Shown: in pieces, positions 34,843-43,996 of the stretch
How the letters are laid out: each line of letters begins with the position of its first letter
Numbering within the stretch: position 1 is the stretch's first letter
From: Georgenia faecalis
GTDB lineage: Bacteria; Actinomycetota; Actinomycetes; Actinomycetales; Actinomycetaceae
Assembly: GCF_003710105.1 (NCBI RefSeq)
Contig: NZ_CP033325.1
Location: 682,001-746,000, forward strand
Direction: 5' to 3'
DNA: 64,000 nt
The notes under the pieces: generated by a model
What the model saw: only the letters and a program-made list of their open reading frames with translations
Databases searched by the model: none
Told to the model about the DNA's origin: nothing
Position numbers and translations under genes: made by a program

Positions 34843-35913
34843 ATGCGTGAGGGTGACGGCGCGACGGACGGCTCGGGCGCCGCTGGGGTGACGCCTGCGC
34901 GGTCCACGGTGGCCGAGCACCAGCGCACGCTCATCGGCGGCGACCCCGCCCTCACCATGGTGGAGCTCGCGGAGCGCGCGGCGGTCCCGGTCGAGGCGGC
35001 GCGGACCTTCTGGCGCGCCATGGGCTTCCCCGACGTGGCCGACGACGTCCCCACGTTCACCGACCGCGACGTCGCCGCGCTGCGCGCCATCGCCGTGCTC
35101 GTCGAGGACGGCACCATCGACCTCACCACCGCGGTCTCGCTCGTGCGGGCGCAGTCCCACACCGCGGACCGCCTCGCCCTGTGGCAGACCGAGGCCCTGG
35201 TGGAGGACGCCGCCCGGCGCCTCCACCTCGACGACACCAGCGCCCGGCTCGTCGTCCTGGACCGGATGGCGGCGGTGGGCGCCGTCCTGGAGGACCAGAT
35301 CGTCTACGCGTGGCGGCGCCAGCTCGCCTCGCTCGCCGCCCGCATCGAGTCCGAGGTCTCCCACCGGCCGGACGACGGGGTGGACGCGGACGCGCTGCCC
35401 CTGCCCCGCGCCCTCGGCTTCGCCGACATGGTCTCCTTCACGACCCGGTCGGCCAGCCTGGGCTCCCAGGCCCTGGCGCGGCTCGTCCAGGGGTTCGAGT
35501 TCGCGGTCCGCGACGTCATCACCTCCCACGGCGCGCGGGTCGTCAAGACCATCGGTGACGCGGTGCTCTTCGTCGCCGACGACCTGCCCACGGCCGCGGA
35601 GGTCGCCGTCGACCTCATCGCGGCGATCGATGCCCGGCCGGACCTCCTGCCCGTGCGCGCCTCGCTGGTGTGGGGCCGCGTCGTCTCCCGCTCGGGCGAC
35701 GTCTTCGGGCCGACGGTCAACCTCGCCTCGCGCCTCGTCGACGTGGCCGCCCCCGGCACCGTGCTCATGGACGCGGCGAGCGCGGACGCCCTGGTGACCG
35801 GGCCCAAGGGCTCGCGGTTCGTCTGCACGCCACGCCCGGAGGCGGACATGCCGGGCATCGGGACGGTCCGCCTCGCCGAGCTGCGGCGCGCCGAGCCGGG
35901 GCGCCGCTCGTAA
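34843..35913 (+). CDS. Class III adenylate/guanylate cyclase with N-terminal regulatory domain
   Basis: This is a 356-residue soluble cyclase. The C-terminal catalytic domain has all key residues: metal-binding Asp195 ('FADMVSFT') and Asp239 ('KTIGDAVLF'), substrate-contacting Lys235 and Asp286 ('[14 protein letters not shown]'), and the transition-state pair Asn293/Arg297. It should therefore be an active homodimeric cyclase; Lys and Asp at the base-selecting positions favour ATP. The N-terminal ~170 residues are helical, with '[24 protein letters not shown]' and '[15 protein letters not shown]', resembling the regulatory domain of mycobacterial Rv1264-like cyclases, which responds to pH and lipids. 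There is no membrane segment. The gene stands upstream of an OmpR-type two-component system. Confidence 0.9.
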   Translation: MREGDGATDGSGAAGVTPARSTVAEHQRTLIGGDPALTMVELAERAAVPVEAARTFWRAMGFPDVADDVPTFTDRDVAALRAIAVLVEDGTIDLTTAVSLVRAQSHTADRLALWQTEALVEDAARRLHLDDTSARLVVLDRMAAVGAVLEDQIVYAWRRQLASLAARIESEVSHRPDDGVDADALPLPRALGFADMVSFTTRSASLGSQALARLVQGFEFAVRDVITSHGARVVKTIGDAVLFVADDLPTAAEVAVDLIAAIDARPDLLPVRASLVWGRVVSRSGDVFGPTVNLASRLVDVAAPGTVLMDAASADALVTGPKGSRFVCTPRPEADMPGIGTVRLAELRRAEPGRRS

Positions 35914-35952
35914 CCACTGCGTCCTCTGCCCGCCCATGATCGTGCAAAGCCT

Positions 35953-35958
35953 TACGAT
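35953..35958 (+). promoter_or_regulatory. Candidate -10 element, leaderless response-regulator transcript
   Basis: TACGAT ends six bases before the GTG at 35965, so the two-component operon would be transcribed from the start codon itself. GC content drops locally over the cyclase-regulator gap. Confidence 0.45.
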
Positions 35959-35964
35959 GCTCGC

Positions 35965-36648
35965 GTGACCAACGTGCTACTCGTCGAGGACGATCCCGCC
36001 ATCGCCGAGCCCCTGGCCCGCGCACTCACCCGCGAAGGCTATGAGGTGAGCGCCTACGGGACCGGCCAGGGCGCCATCGACCACTCCGTCGGCGCGGACC
36101 TCATCGTCCTCGACCTGGGGCTGCCGGACATGGACGGCCTGGACGTCGCCCGCTGGGTCCGCGCCCAGGGCATGGCCACGCCGATCCTCGTCCTCACGGC
36201 GCGCGCGGACGAGGTGGACCTCGTCGTCGGCCTCGACGCCGGCGCCGACGACTACGTGACCAAGCCCTTCCGGCTCGCCGAGCTGCTCGCCCGCGTCCGG
36301 GCGCTCCTGCGCCGCGCCGGCGGCGAGCTCAGCGACGAGGACGAGCTCGTCGCCCAGGACGTGCGCGTCGACGTCGCCGCCCACCGGGCGTTCCAGGGCA
36401 CGCGGGAGATGCAGCTGACCGCCAAGGAGTTCGAGCTCCTGCGGGTGCTCGTGCGCGAGGCCGGCTCCGTCGTGGGCCGCGAGACCCTCATGCGCGAGGT
36501 GTGGGGCTCGGACCCCACCGGCTCCACCAAGACCCTCGACATGCACGTGTCGTGGCTGCGGCGCAAGCTCGGCGACGACGCCAACGACCCGCGATATGTG
36601 ACGACGGTGCGCGGGATGGGCTTCCGGTTCGAGACCGGGGAGAGCTGA
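35965..36648 (+). CDS. OmpR/PhoB-family response regulator
   Basis: This is a DNA-binding response regulator of 227 residues. The receiver has Asp9/Asp10, phosphoacceptor Asp50 ('LIVLDLGLPDMDG'), Thr78 and Lys100. The C-terminal winged helix shows 'MQLTAKEFELLRVLVREAGSVVGRE', 'LDMHVSWLRRKLGDD' and 'YVTTVRGMGFRFE'. The GTG at 35965 begins the family core at once. The kinase gene starts eight bases after its stop with a ribosome-binding site inside the gap, so they form an operon. The regulated genes and signal are not evident; the neighbouring cyclase and GtrA/purK genes are possible but unproven targets. Confidence 0.95.
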   Translation: MTNVLLVEDDPAIAEPLARALTREGYEVSAYGTGQGAIDHSVGADLIVLDLGLPDMDGLDVARWVRAQGMATPILVLTARADEVDLVVGLDAGADDYVTKPFRLAELLARVRALLRRAGGELSDEDELVAQDVRVDVAAHRAFQGTREMQLTAKEFELLRVLVREAGSVVGRETLMREVWGSDPTGSTKTLDMHVSWLRRKLGDDANDPRYVTTVRGMGFRFETGES

Positions 36649-36655
36649 GCGGAGC

Positions 36656-37978
36656 GTGCGTCGCCGCGCGGTGCAGATGACGGTGGCCGCCGTGGCGGTC
36701 GCCGTGCTCCTCCTCGGGGTGCCCCTGGGCGTCTTCGGGGCGCTGATGATGTGGGAGTCCGAGCGCTCCACGCTCGACCTGCGCACGGGCTCCCTGGCGC
36801 GCTCGGTCGAGCGGCGCCTCACCAACGGTGAGGCCCTCGACGCGGACATGCTCGACCCCTGGATCGGTGGGGACGACGACCTGCCCGCGCACATCGTCGT
36901 CCAGAGCCCGCAGGGCATGGTGCTCGAGGCGGGCGAGGACATCAGCGGCGGGGTCGTCCGGTCCGTCCAGACCACCCCCAGCGGGGCGACCGTGCGCATG
37001 GAGGTGGCCGCGGCGGAGGTCCGGCTCAGCGCCGTCCGGGCCGTGGCGCTCGTCGTCGTCGCCTCCGTCGTGGCGCTGGCCGTGGGCATCCTCGTCGCGC
37101 GCCGGCAGGCGCGTCGCCTCGCGGCGCCCCTCATCTACCTGGCCGCCAGCGCCGAGCAGATCGGCTCGGGCCAGGTGCGCCCGCAGCTCGAGCGCTCGGG
37201 GATCGAGGAGATCGACCTCGTCTCGGCCGAGCTGGGCCGGGCGGCCGACCGCATGGCGGGACGCCTCGCGGCGGAACGTCAGTTCGCCGCCGACGCCTCC
37301 CACCAGCTGCGCACCCCGCTCACCGCGCTGTCCATGCGCCTGGAGGAGATCCAGGCGCTCAGCGACGACGAGGAGGTGCGCGAGGAGGCGCGGATCAGCC
37401 TCGAGCAGATCGAGCGGCTCGTCGGCGTCGTCGACGACCTGCTCCGCAACTCCCGGCAGGCCGGGGGCGGGACCACCGAGGCGATCCGCCTCGACGACGT
37501 CTTCGCCCAGCAGGCCGACGAGTGGGGCCCGACGTTCACCCGGGCCGGGCGCCGCCTCGAGCTGCCCGAGAGCTGCGACCTCACGGTCCTGGCGACCCCC
37601 GGTGCCCTCGCGCAGGTGCTGTCCACCCTCCTGGAGAACTCCCTCAAGCACGGCGCGGGCACGACCACCGTCCGGGCGCGTCCCTCGGGCTCCCAGCACG
37701 GCGTGGTCCTCGAGGTGACGGACGAGGGTCCCGGGGTGCCCGACGACCTCGCGCCGGAGATCTTCGACAAGCACGTGACCTCCGGTGGCGGGACCGGCCT
37801 CGGGCTCGCCCTGGCGCGTGGCCTCGTGGCCGCCGACGGCGGCCGCCTCGAGCTGGCCCAGCGCCGCCCGCCCGTCTTCGCCGTCTTCCTCAGCTCGGTG
37901 CCGCGCGCGCTCGACCCCGACGTCGTGCTGCCGCAGGGCGCCCTGGTCTCCATGGGGCGGCGCCGCCGGCGCTGGTGA
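36656..37978 (+). CDS. Sensor histidine kinase, HisKA family
   Basis: This is a 440-residue membrane kinase, partner of the preceding OmpR-type regulator. A helix near residues 6-27 ('VAAVAVAVLLLGVPLGVFGAL'), an extracytoplasmic domain of about 95 residues and a second helix ('AVALVVVASVVALAVGILVA') frame the sensor. A HAMP-like segment leads to 'FAADASHQLRTPLTALSMRLEE' with the phosphorylated His216. The ATPase domain carries the N-box 'VLSTLLENSLKHG', 'VTDEGPGVP' and 'GGTGLGLALARGLVAADGG'. A C-terminal tail of about 30 residues contains an Arg-rich ending. The GTG at 36656 follows GAGCGGAG. The stop is two bases from the end of the convergent GtrA gene. Confidence 0.93.
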   Translation: MRRRAVQMTVAAVAVAVLLLGVPLGVFGALMMWESERSTLDLRTGSLARSVERRLTNGEALDADMLDPWIGGDDDLPAHIVVQSPQGMVLEAGEDISGGVVRSVQTTPSGATVRMEVAAAEVRLSAVRAVALVVVASVVALAVGILVARRQARRLAAPLIYLAASAEQIGSGQVRPQLERSGIEEIDLVSAELGRAADRMAGRLAAERQFAADASHQLRTPLTALSMRLEEIQALSDDEEVREEARISLEQIERLVGVVDDLLRNSRQAGGGTTEAIRLDDVFAQQADEWGPTFTRAGRRLELPESCDLTVLATPGALAQVLSTLLENSLKHGAGTTTVRARPSGSQHGVVLEVTDEGPGVPDDLAPEIFDKHVTSGGGTGLGLALARGLVAADGGRLELAQRRPPVFAVFLSSVPRALDPDVVLPQGALVSMGRRRRRW

Positions 37979-37979
37979 C

Positions 37980-38648
37980 TCAGCGCGCGGGCGCTGGTCC
38001 GGTGAAGACGACGTAGCGGTAGCAGAGGTAGCGGAACGCCGTCCCCAGGACCAGCCCGACGCCGTTGGCCGCGATGTTGTCGGCGAGCGGTGACGTGAGA
38101 CCGAGGACGTAGTGCGAGACGGCGAGCGTCCCGACGGCGATGAGCATGCCGCCGGCGTTGACGAGGAGGAACATCACCAGCTCCCGGGCGCGGGAGGAGC
38201 GCTTCTTCTCGGCGAACGTCCAGTACCGGTTGCCCAGCCAGGCGACGAGCGTGGCGACGCACACCGAGAGCACCTTGGCGGTGAGCGGCTTGTCCCCGAG
38301 GAGCTCGCCGGGGCCGAACCGCAGGAGGTTCATCAGGCCCACGTCGACGACGTAGGCCACCCCACCGACGGTGCCGAACTTGGCCAGCTCGGCGAGCTGC
38401 TGGCGCACCCGGAGCCAGCGGGCCCCGGGCAGCCGCGCGGGGGGCTCGTCGGGCGGGAGCCCGGCGGCGGCGCTGGCCACGTCGTGCGTGGCGGCGTCGT
38501 GCGCGTCGGTGTCCTGAGCGGCGGTGTCCCGCATGGTGGCGTCCTGCATGGCGGTGTCGTGGGTGGCAACGTCCGGGGCAGTGGTCTCACGTGCTGTCGC
38601 GTCGTCGGCCGCGCCGCCGATGCCGGCCGCTGCGTGGGACGAGCTCAC
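37980..38648 (-). CDS. GtrA-family membrane protein with a repeat-rich N-terminus
   Basis: The C-terminal ~150 residues of this 222-residue protein are a GtrA domain: four membrane helices ('[20 protein letters not shown]', '[20 protein letters not shown]', '[20 protein letters not shown]', '[20 protein letters not shown]'). GtrA proteins help flip or present lipid-linked sugars during surface polysaccharide modification. The first ~70 residues are unusual: Asp/Ala/Thr/His-rich with degenerate short repeats, with no helix or signal. A later ATG (38549) would remove half of this region. The GTG at 38648 is preferred because a TACCCT hexamer lies six bases before it. It diverges from purK, whose start is 35 bases away. 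Confidence 0.82.
   Translation of the reverse strand: MSSSHAAAGIGGAADDATARETTAPDVATHDTAMQDATMRDTAAQDTDAHDAATHDVASAAAGLPPDEPPARLPGARWLRVRQQLAELAKFGTVGGVAYVVDVGLMNLLRFGPGELLGDKPLTAKVLSVCVATLVAWLGNRYWTFAEKKRSSRARELVMFLLVNAGGMLIAVGTLAVSHYVLGLTSPLADNIAANGVGLVLGTAFRYLCYRYVVFTGPAPAR
38480..38606 (-). repeat. Degenerate short tandem repeats in the GtrA gene
   Basis: Units of about 21 bases related to GGTGTCCCGCATGGTGGCGTC, with many substitutions, give an Asp/Thr/Ala/His/Met-rich protein segment of about 40 residues ('[20 protein letters not shown]'). It looks like an expanded and decayed slippage repeat and is not a CRISPR array or a known domain. Confidence 0.55.
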
Positions 38649-38654
38649 CGCTCC

Positions 38655-38660
38655 AGGGTA
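38655..38660 (-). promoter_or_regulatory. Candidate -10 element, leaderless gtrA transcript
   Basis: TACCCT on the minus strand ends six bases before the GTG at 38648. It lies back to back with the purK -10 hexamer at 38669-38674. Confidence 0.4.
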
Positions 38661-38668
38661 CCGCGCAC

Positions 38669-38674
38669 TACGCT
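38669..38674 (+). promoter_or_regulatory. Candidate -10 element, leaderless purK transcript
   Basis: TACGCT ends eight bases before the GTG at 38683 and has no ribosome-binding site after it. Confidence 0.4.
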
Positions 38675-38682
38675 GCCCCTTC

Positions 38683-39816
38683 GTGGGACCAGTGATCGCG
38701 GTGGTGGGCGGGGGCCAGCTGGCCCGGATGATGCAGCAGGCAGCTGTCGGGCTCGGCGTGCACCTGCGCGCGCTCGTCGAGGACGCCGGCGGCTCGGCCG
38801 CGCAGGTGGTCCCGGACGCCCCGGTGGGCCGGGCCGACGACGCGGCCGCCGTACGGTCCCTCCTCGCCGGCGCGGACGTCCTCACCTTCGAGCACGAGCA
38901 CGTCCCCGCGGACCTGCTCCGCGCCCTCGAGGCCGACGGTGTCGCGGTGCGGCCGGGGTCCGCGGCGCTGGCGCACGCCCAGGACAAGATCGTCATGCGC
39001 CGGCGCCTGGCGGAGCTCGGGGTACCGGGGCCGCGGTGGGCGCCCGTCGCCGACGCCGCCGCGCTGCGCCGGTTCGGCGACGACGTCGGGTGGCCCGTCG
39101 TCGTCAAGACCGCCCGCGGCGGGTACGACGGCAAGGGCGTGCGGGTGGTCGCCGACGCCACGGGCGCCGACGACTGGTTCGGCGGTCTGGGCGCGGGGGA
39201 GGAGCTCCTCGCCGAGGAGCGGGTGCCCTTCGTCCGCGAGCTCGCGGTCCTGCTCGCCCGGCGCCCCTCCGGCGAGGTCCGCGCCTGGCCCGTCGTCGAG
39301 ACCGTCCAGCGCGACGGCATCTGCGCGGAGGTGCTGGCCCCGGCCCCCGGGCTCGACCCCGCGCGGGCCGCCGAGGCGGTCGCCGTGGGGGAGCGCATCG
39401 CCGAGGGGCTCGACGTCACGGGCGTGCTCGCCGTGGAGATGTTCGAGCTCCCGGACGGGCGCATCGCCGTCAACGAGCTCGCCATGCGGCCCCACAACTC
39501 CGGCCACTGGACCATCGACGGGGCCACGACGAGCCAGTTCGAGCAGCACCTGCGCGCCGTGCTCGACCTGCCGCTGGGCGAGACGGCGCCGCGCGCGCCG
39601 GTGAGCGTCATGGTCAACCTCCTCGGCAGCGCGCTCCCCGACCCCACCCAGGCGCTGCCGGCGGTGCTCGCCGCGCACCCCGCCGCCCGCGTCCACCTCT
39701 ACGGCAAGGAGGTGCGCCCGGGCCGCAAGCTCGGGCACGTCACCGTCGTCGGGGACGACGTCGGCGCCGCGCGCGCCGCGGCGAGCGGCGCGGTGGCGCT
39801 CCTGCGCGGAGAGTGA
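38683..39816 (+). CDS. purK: N5-carboxyaminoimidazole ribonucleotide synthase PurK
   Basis: This ATP-dependent carboxylase converts AIR to N5-CAIR in purine synthesis. It is a 377-residue ATP-grasp enzyme. The N-terminal '[21 protein letters not shown]' is the PurK signature. '[12 protein letters not shown]', '[18 protein letters not shown]' (the ATP-grasp loop) and '[18 protein letters not shown]' (the AIR-binding region) follow. The GTG at 38683 gives the usual short lead; a GTG three codons later is possible. purE, which uses the product, starts 50 bases after the stop. An upstream extension to 38524 runs antisense through the gtrA gene and is not real. Confidence 0.96.
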   Translation: MGPVIAVVGGGQLARMMQQAAVGLGVHLRALVEDAGGSAAQVVPDAPVGRADDAAAVRSLLAGADVLTFEHEHVPADLLRALEADGVAVRPGSAALAHAQDKIVMRRRLAELGVPGPRWAPVADAAALRRFGDDVGWPVVVKTARGGYDGKGVRVVADATGADDWFGGLGAGEELLAEERVPFVRELAVLLARRPSGEVRAWPVVETVQRDGICAEVLAPAPGLDPARAAEAVAVGERIAEGLDVTGVLAVEMFELPDGRIAVNELAMRPHNSGHWTIDGATTSQFEQHLRAVLDLPLGETAPRAPVSVMVNLLGSALPDPTQALPAVLAAHPAARVHLYGKEVRPGRKLGHVTVVGDDVGAARAAASGAVALLRGE

Positions 39817-39866
39817 GCGCGGGTGCCCGGCCGGGCACCCGCTCAGACCGGAGGACGGAGACGGTG

Positions 39867-40379
<513 letters not shown>

Positions 40380-40393
40380 GGACGCGGCGGCAC

Positions 40394-40399
40394 TAGGCT
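40394..40399 (+). promoter_or_regulatory. Candidate -10 element, leaderless galE transcript
   Basis: TAGGCT ends six bases before the ATG at 40406. It lies in the short gap after purE, so galE may be transcribed apart from the purine genes. Confidence 0.45.
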
Positions 40400-40405
40400 C
40401 GCACC

Positions 40406-41383
40406 ATGAGCGTCATCGTCACCGGCGGGGCCGGGTACATCGGGGCCCACGTGGTCCGTCTCCTCCTCGAGCGCGGCGAGGACGTCGTCGTCGTCGACGA
40501 CCTCAGCACCGGGCGCGACGACCGCATCGGTGAGGCGACCCTCGTCGAGCTCGACCTCGCCGGGGCCGGGGCGCAGGACGCGCTCGAGCGCGTGATGAAG
40601 GAGCGGGAGGCGCGGGCGGTCATCCACATCGCCGCGCGCAAGCAGGTGGGGGAGTCGGTGGCCCGCCCCGCCTGGTACTACCAGCAGAACGTGGGCGGCA
40701 TGGCCACCGTCCTCGCCGCCATGGAAGGGGTCGGCGTCGACCGCTTCATCTTCTCCTCCTCGGCGGCCGTGTACGGCATGCCCGACGTCGAGCTCGTCAC
40801 CGAGGACACCACGCCCCAGCCGATCAACCCCTACGGCGAGACCAAGCTCGTGGGCGAGTGGATGGCGGCGGACGCGGCGCGCGCCTCGGGCCTGCGGTCG
40901 GCGAGCCTGCGCTACTTCAACGTCGCGGGGGCGGGGTGGCCGGACCTCGGCGACCCCGCCGTCCTCAACCTCGTCCCGATGGTCCTCGACCGGCTCGCCA
41001 CCGGGCGGCGGCCGGCGATCTTCGGGGACGACTACCCGACGCCCGACGGCACGTGCGTGCGCGACTACATCCACGTGCTCGACCTTGCCCACGCCCACCT
41101 GGCGGCGCTGGACTACCTCGAGCAGGACCGCCGCGAGCACGCCGTGTTCAACGTGGGCACGGGCACCGGTGCCTCCGTGCGCGAGGTGCTCGACGAGATC
41201 GGCCGCGCGAGCGGGCTGGACGTGACCCCGGACGTCGAGGCGCGCCGGCCCGGTGACCCGCCGCGGCTGGTCGCCTCGTCCGAGCGCATCGAGCAGGTCC
41301 TCGGCTGGAAGGCCGAGCACGGGCTCAACGACATCATCGCCAGCGCCTGGGAGGCGTGGCAGGCCGGACCCCGCCGCATCTGA
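40406..41383 (+). CDS. galE: UDP-glucose 4-epimerase GalE
   Basis: This interconverts UDP-glucose and UDP-galactose, feeding galactose into envelope polysaccharide. It has 325 residues with a Rossmann fold beginning 'VIVTGGAGYIGAHVVRLLLERG' (shown to the motif end). The active site includes Ser in 'FIFSSSAAVYG' and Tyr/Lys in 'NPYGETKLVGEW', the YxxxK pair of short-chain dehydrogenases. 'LRYFNVAGA' and 'GTCVRDYIHVLDLAHAH' are standard GalE landmarks. Both reading and length point to GalE rather than another sugar epimerase, although a UDP-GlcNAc activity cannot be excluded. Two hairpins follow before the convergent transporter gene. Confidence 0.93.
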   Translation: MSVIVTGGAGYIGAHVVRLLLERGEDVVVVDDLSTGRDDRIGEATLVELDLAGAGAQDALERVMKEREARAVIHIAARKQVGESVARPAWYYQQNVGGMATVLAAMEGVGVDRFIFSSSAAVYGMPDVELVTEDTTPQPINPYGETKLVGEWMAADAARASGLRSASLRYFNVAGAGWPDLGDPAVLNLVPMVLDRLATGRRPAIFGDDYPTPDGTCVRDYIHVLDLAHAHLAALDYLEQDRREHAVFNVGTGTGASVREVLDEIGRASGLDVTPDVEARRPGDPPRLVASSERIEQVLGWKAEHGLNDIIASAWEAWQAGPRRI

Positions 41384-41390
41384 GGACCCC

Positions 41391-41410
41391 GCGCCCCGTC
41401 GTCGGGGCGC
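41391..41410. terminator. Short hairpin after galE
   Basis: GCGCCCC and GGGGCGC pair perfectly around a six-base loop eight bases after the galE stop. It may add to the stronger hairpin at 41429. Confidence 0.4.
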
Positions 41411-41428
41411 CCTCGGGCAGTCCGGTCT

Positions 41429-41465
41429 CGGTGCCCCGCCCGTCCGTGTGACGGGCGGGGCACCG
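41429..41465. terminator. Perfect 16-bp hairpin, bidirectional terminator
   Basis: CGGTGCCCCGCCCGTC pairs with GACGGGCGGGGCACCG around a five-base loop, between the convergent ends of galE and the BCCT transporter. It ends seven bases before the transporter stop codon, so it is well placed to end both transcripts. Confidence 0.75.
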
Positions 41466-41471
41466 TGACGC

Positions 41472-43409
41472 TCAGGGCCGCTGGTCCGCCGGCGCGTGCG
41501 GCTGCCCCGCGCCGTCGTCGGGGGCGGCGTCGAGGAACTCGCCGGTGGCGTAGTCGTAGTCGACGGGGTTGCCCTCCTCGTCCGTGCGCTGGTACCAGGA
41601 CGTCACGGACTCGTCGCGGGAGTCGAAGTCCGCGCCGGCGCCCTCGCCCGCCGGCGCCCGCCCGACGCTGATCTCGAAGTCGTCCCCGTGCTGCTCGACG
41701 CCGCTCACCACCGCCTTCTGCAGCGCGGCGCGGGCGTAGGTGTGCCGGATCGACATGGGGTCGGTGGCGAGGTCGCGCCAGAACGCGACCGTCATGAGCA
41801 CGAGGATGACCGCGAACGGCATCGCCGAGGCGGTGAGCAGGTTCTGCATGCCCTGGAGCGCGTCGTCGCCGCCGAGGAGCAGCAGGACGACCGCGATCCC
41901 CATCATCGCCAGGCCCCAGAAGATCGTCACCCGCTTGTCGGGGGTGGAGTTGCCGCGCTGGGACAGGGTGCCCATGACGAGCGCCGCGGAGTCCGCGCTC
42001 GTGATGAAGAAGATGCAGATGGAGATGACGGCGACGACGGTGATGACGGTGCTGCCGGGCAGGTGCCCCAGGAGCGCGAAGAACATGTCCTGGGCGGAGC
42101 CGTCCACGGCGAGGTCCGCCCCGCCCTCGTGGAGGTGCATGGCCGTGCCCCCGAGGAGGGAGAACGCCAGCAGGAAGATCAGCGTGGGGACCACGAGGAC
42201 GACGCCGACGAACTGGCGCAGCGTGCGGCCCCGGGAGATCCGGGCGATGAAGATGCCGACGAAGGGGGACCACGAGATCCACCAGGCCCAGTAGAACTGG
42301 GTCCACGCGGCGACGAACTCCGCCGAGTCCTCGCCCCAGGAGGAGGAGCGGCCCGTCATCGCCATGAAGTCGTTGGCGTACTGCGCGATGACCGAGGGGA
42401 CGAGGTTGACGAGCAGGAGCGTCGGCCCCACGACGAAGACGAACAGGCCGAGCAGCACGGCGATGGTCATGTTGATGTTCGACAGCCAGCGGATCCCGCG
42501 GGCCACGCCGCTGACGGCGGAGGCGACGAACGCGATGGTGAGCACGACGATGATGACGACGAGGACCGTGTTGGACAGGTCGCCGGCACCCGAGACGATC
42601 TCGACACCGCGGCCGATCTGCAGCGTGCCGAGCCCCAGCGACGTCGCCGTCCCGAAGAGCGTCGCGATGATCGCGAACATGTCGATGAGCTTGCCGCCGA
42701 CCCCCTCCGTCCGCTTGAGGCCGAGCAGCGGCGTGAGCACCGAGCTCATGAGCGGCAGCCGGCCGCGCCGGTAGGAGCTGTAGGCGACGGCCGCCCCGAC
42801 GAGGGCGTAGATCGCCCAGGCGTTGAGGCCCCAGTGGAACGTGGCCTGAGCCAGCGCCGTGTGCATGGCCTCCCGCGTCTCGGGGTCGACCCCGGATCCC
42901 GGCGGCGGCGTGAGGTAGAAGGTCATCGGCTCGTACGCGCCGAAGAAGTAGACCCCGATGCCGATCCCCGCGGAGAAGATCATCGCCACCCACGAGGTGG
43001 TGGAGAACTCCGGCTTCTCGCCGTCCCGCCCCAGCGGGATCCGGCCGTACCGGGACACCGCCACACCCACCATGAAGAGGAAGAGGACGGAGGCGATCGC
43101 ACTGAGGAACCAGCCGGTGTTGGCGACCACCCAGGCCAGCGCGGTGTCCGAGACCGCCTCGAGCGAGTCGGTGGAGACGATGCCCCAGACGATGAAGGCG
43201 ACGATCGCCAGCGCCGCGGCGCCGAAGACGGCCTTGTCCGTGCGGTAGTTGTTGCGCTGCTCGTCCACGGAGATACCGGGCACCAGCGCGGGGTGCACGT
43301 TGTGCGGGTAGGCGTTGATCTCGTGGAGCACGCGCCGGGCCGACCGGGCGCGTGGACGCCCCTCGGGCGAGGCGTCGGAGGGCGGGGTGGTCTCGGGATC
43401 GGGGCGCAC
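41472..43409 (-). CDS. BCCT-family betaine/choline/carnitine transporter
   Basis: This is a secondary transporter of 645 residues, most likely importing glycine betaine or a related compatible solute with Na+ or H+. It has about twelve membrane helices. The family signature lies around 'WTQFYWAWWISWSPFVGIFI' followed by 'ARISRGRTLRQFV', with tryptophans that form the substrate box, and the glycine-rich 'SAGIGIGVYFFGAYEP' helix is in place. A hydrophilic N-terminal arm of about 55 residues and a C-terminal tail of about 110 residues flank the core; such tails sense osmolarity in characterised members. The GTG at 43409 follows GAGAGGAA. A TAAGAT hexamer (43447-43442) could be its promoter. The substrate is not determined. 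Confidence 0.92.
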   Translation of the reverse strand: MRPDPETTPPSDASPEGRPRARSARRVLHEINAYPHNVHPALVPGISVDEQRNNYRTDKAVFGAAALAIVAFIVWGIVSTDSLEAVSDTALAWVVANTGWFLSAIASVLFLFMVGVAVSRYGRIPLGRDGEKPEFSTTSWVAMIFSAGIGIGVYFFGAYEPMTFYLTPPPGSGVDPETREAMHTALAQATFHWGLNAWAIYALVGAAVAYSSYRRGRLPLMSSVLTPLLGLKRTEGVGGKLIDMFAIIATLFGTATSLGLGTLQIGRGVEIVSGAGDLSNTVLVVIIVVLTIAFVASAVSGVARGIRWLSNINMTIAVLLGLFVFVVGPTLLLVNLVPSVIAQYANDFMAMTGRSSSWGEDSAEFVAAWTQFYWAWWISWSPFVGIFIARISRGRTLRQFVGVVLVVPTLIFLLAFSLLGGTAMHLHEGGADLAVDGSAQDMFFALLGHLPGSTVITVVAVISICIFFITSADSAALVMGTLSQRGNSTPDKRVTIFWGLAMMGIAVVLLLLGGDDALQGMQNLLTASAMPFAVILVLMTVAFWRDLATDPMSIRHTYARAALQKAVVSGVEQHGDDFEISVGRAPAGEGAGADFDSRDESVTSWYQRTDEEGNPVDYDYATGEFLDAAPDDGAGQPHAPADQRP

Positions 43410-43539
43410 GCATTCCTCTCACGGGGGCAAAGAGCCCGTCAATCTTAGAGGAGAGGCGCGCTCGGAGTCCATCAGGTGACGCCGAACACACGAGCGGAGA
43501 GGCGGCGCGGCGGCGCCCCGGGGTGGGTGGGGCCGGCCG

Positions 43540-43956
43540 TCAGCCGACGGGAAGCTGCGGCGCCTCGATGACCGGGCAGGTGTCCATGACGACGTCGAGC
43601 CCGGCCTCGCGGGCCCGCGCCGCCGCGGCCTCGTCGACCACGCCGAGCTGCAGCCAGACCGCCTGGGCGCCGACGGCGATGGCCTCGTCGACGACGGCCC
43701 CCGCCTTGTCCGAGCTGACGAACACGTCGACCACGTCGATGGGCCCGGGGACGTCGGCGAGCCGCGCGTACCCCTCGGCGCCGTGGACGGTCTCGGCGCG
43801 GGGGTGCACCGGGACGATGTCCATCCCGGCCTCCTGGACGTACCGGGCGACGCCGTACGCCACCCGGTCACGGTTCGCGGACAGGCCCACCACGGCCCAG
43901 CGGCCCGGGGTGGTGAGGAGGCGACGGATGACGGCGGGGTCGTTGCGATGGCTCAT
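43540..43956 (-). CDS. CoA-binding protein (YccU-like)
   Basis: This is a 138-residue Rossmann-fold protein of the CoA-binding domain family. 'GRWAVVGLSANRDRVAYGVARYVQ' is the nucleotide-binding turn, and 'DIVPVHPRAETVHG', 'VDVFVSSDKAGAVVDEAI' and 'AVWLQLGVVDEAAAARAREAGL' are the usual later elements. Small proteins of this kind bind CoA; their physiological role is unclear. The ATG at 43956 opens the family N-terminus. It lies between the BCCT gene and the P-type ATPase gene, all on the minus strand, with 40 bases to the ATPase stop. Confidence 0.88.
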   Translation of the reverse strand: MSHRNDPAVIRRLLTTPGRWAVVGLSANRDRVAYGVARYVQEAGMDIVPVHPRAETVHGAEGYARLADVPGPIDVVDVFVSSDKAGAVVDEAIAVGAQAVWLQLGVVDEAAAARAREAGLDVVMDTCPVIEAPQLPVG

Positions 43957-43996
43957 ACGGGCGGCAACGTGAGCGGCGCCTCGTCCATTCCGAGGC

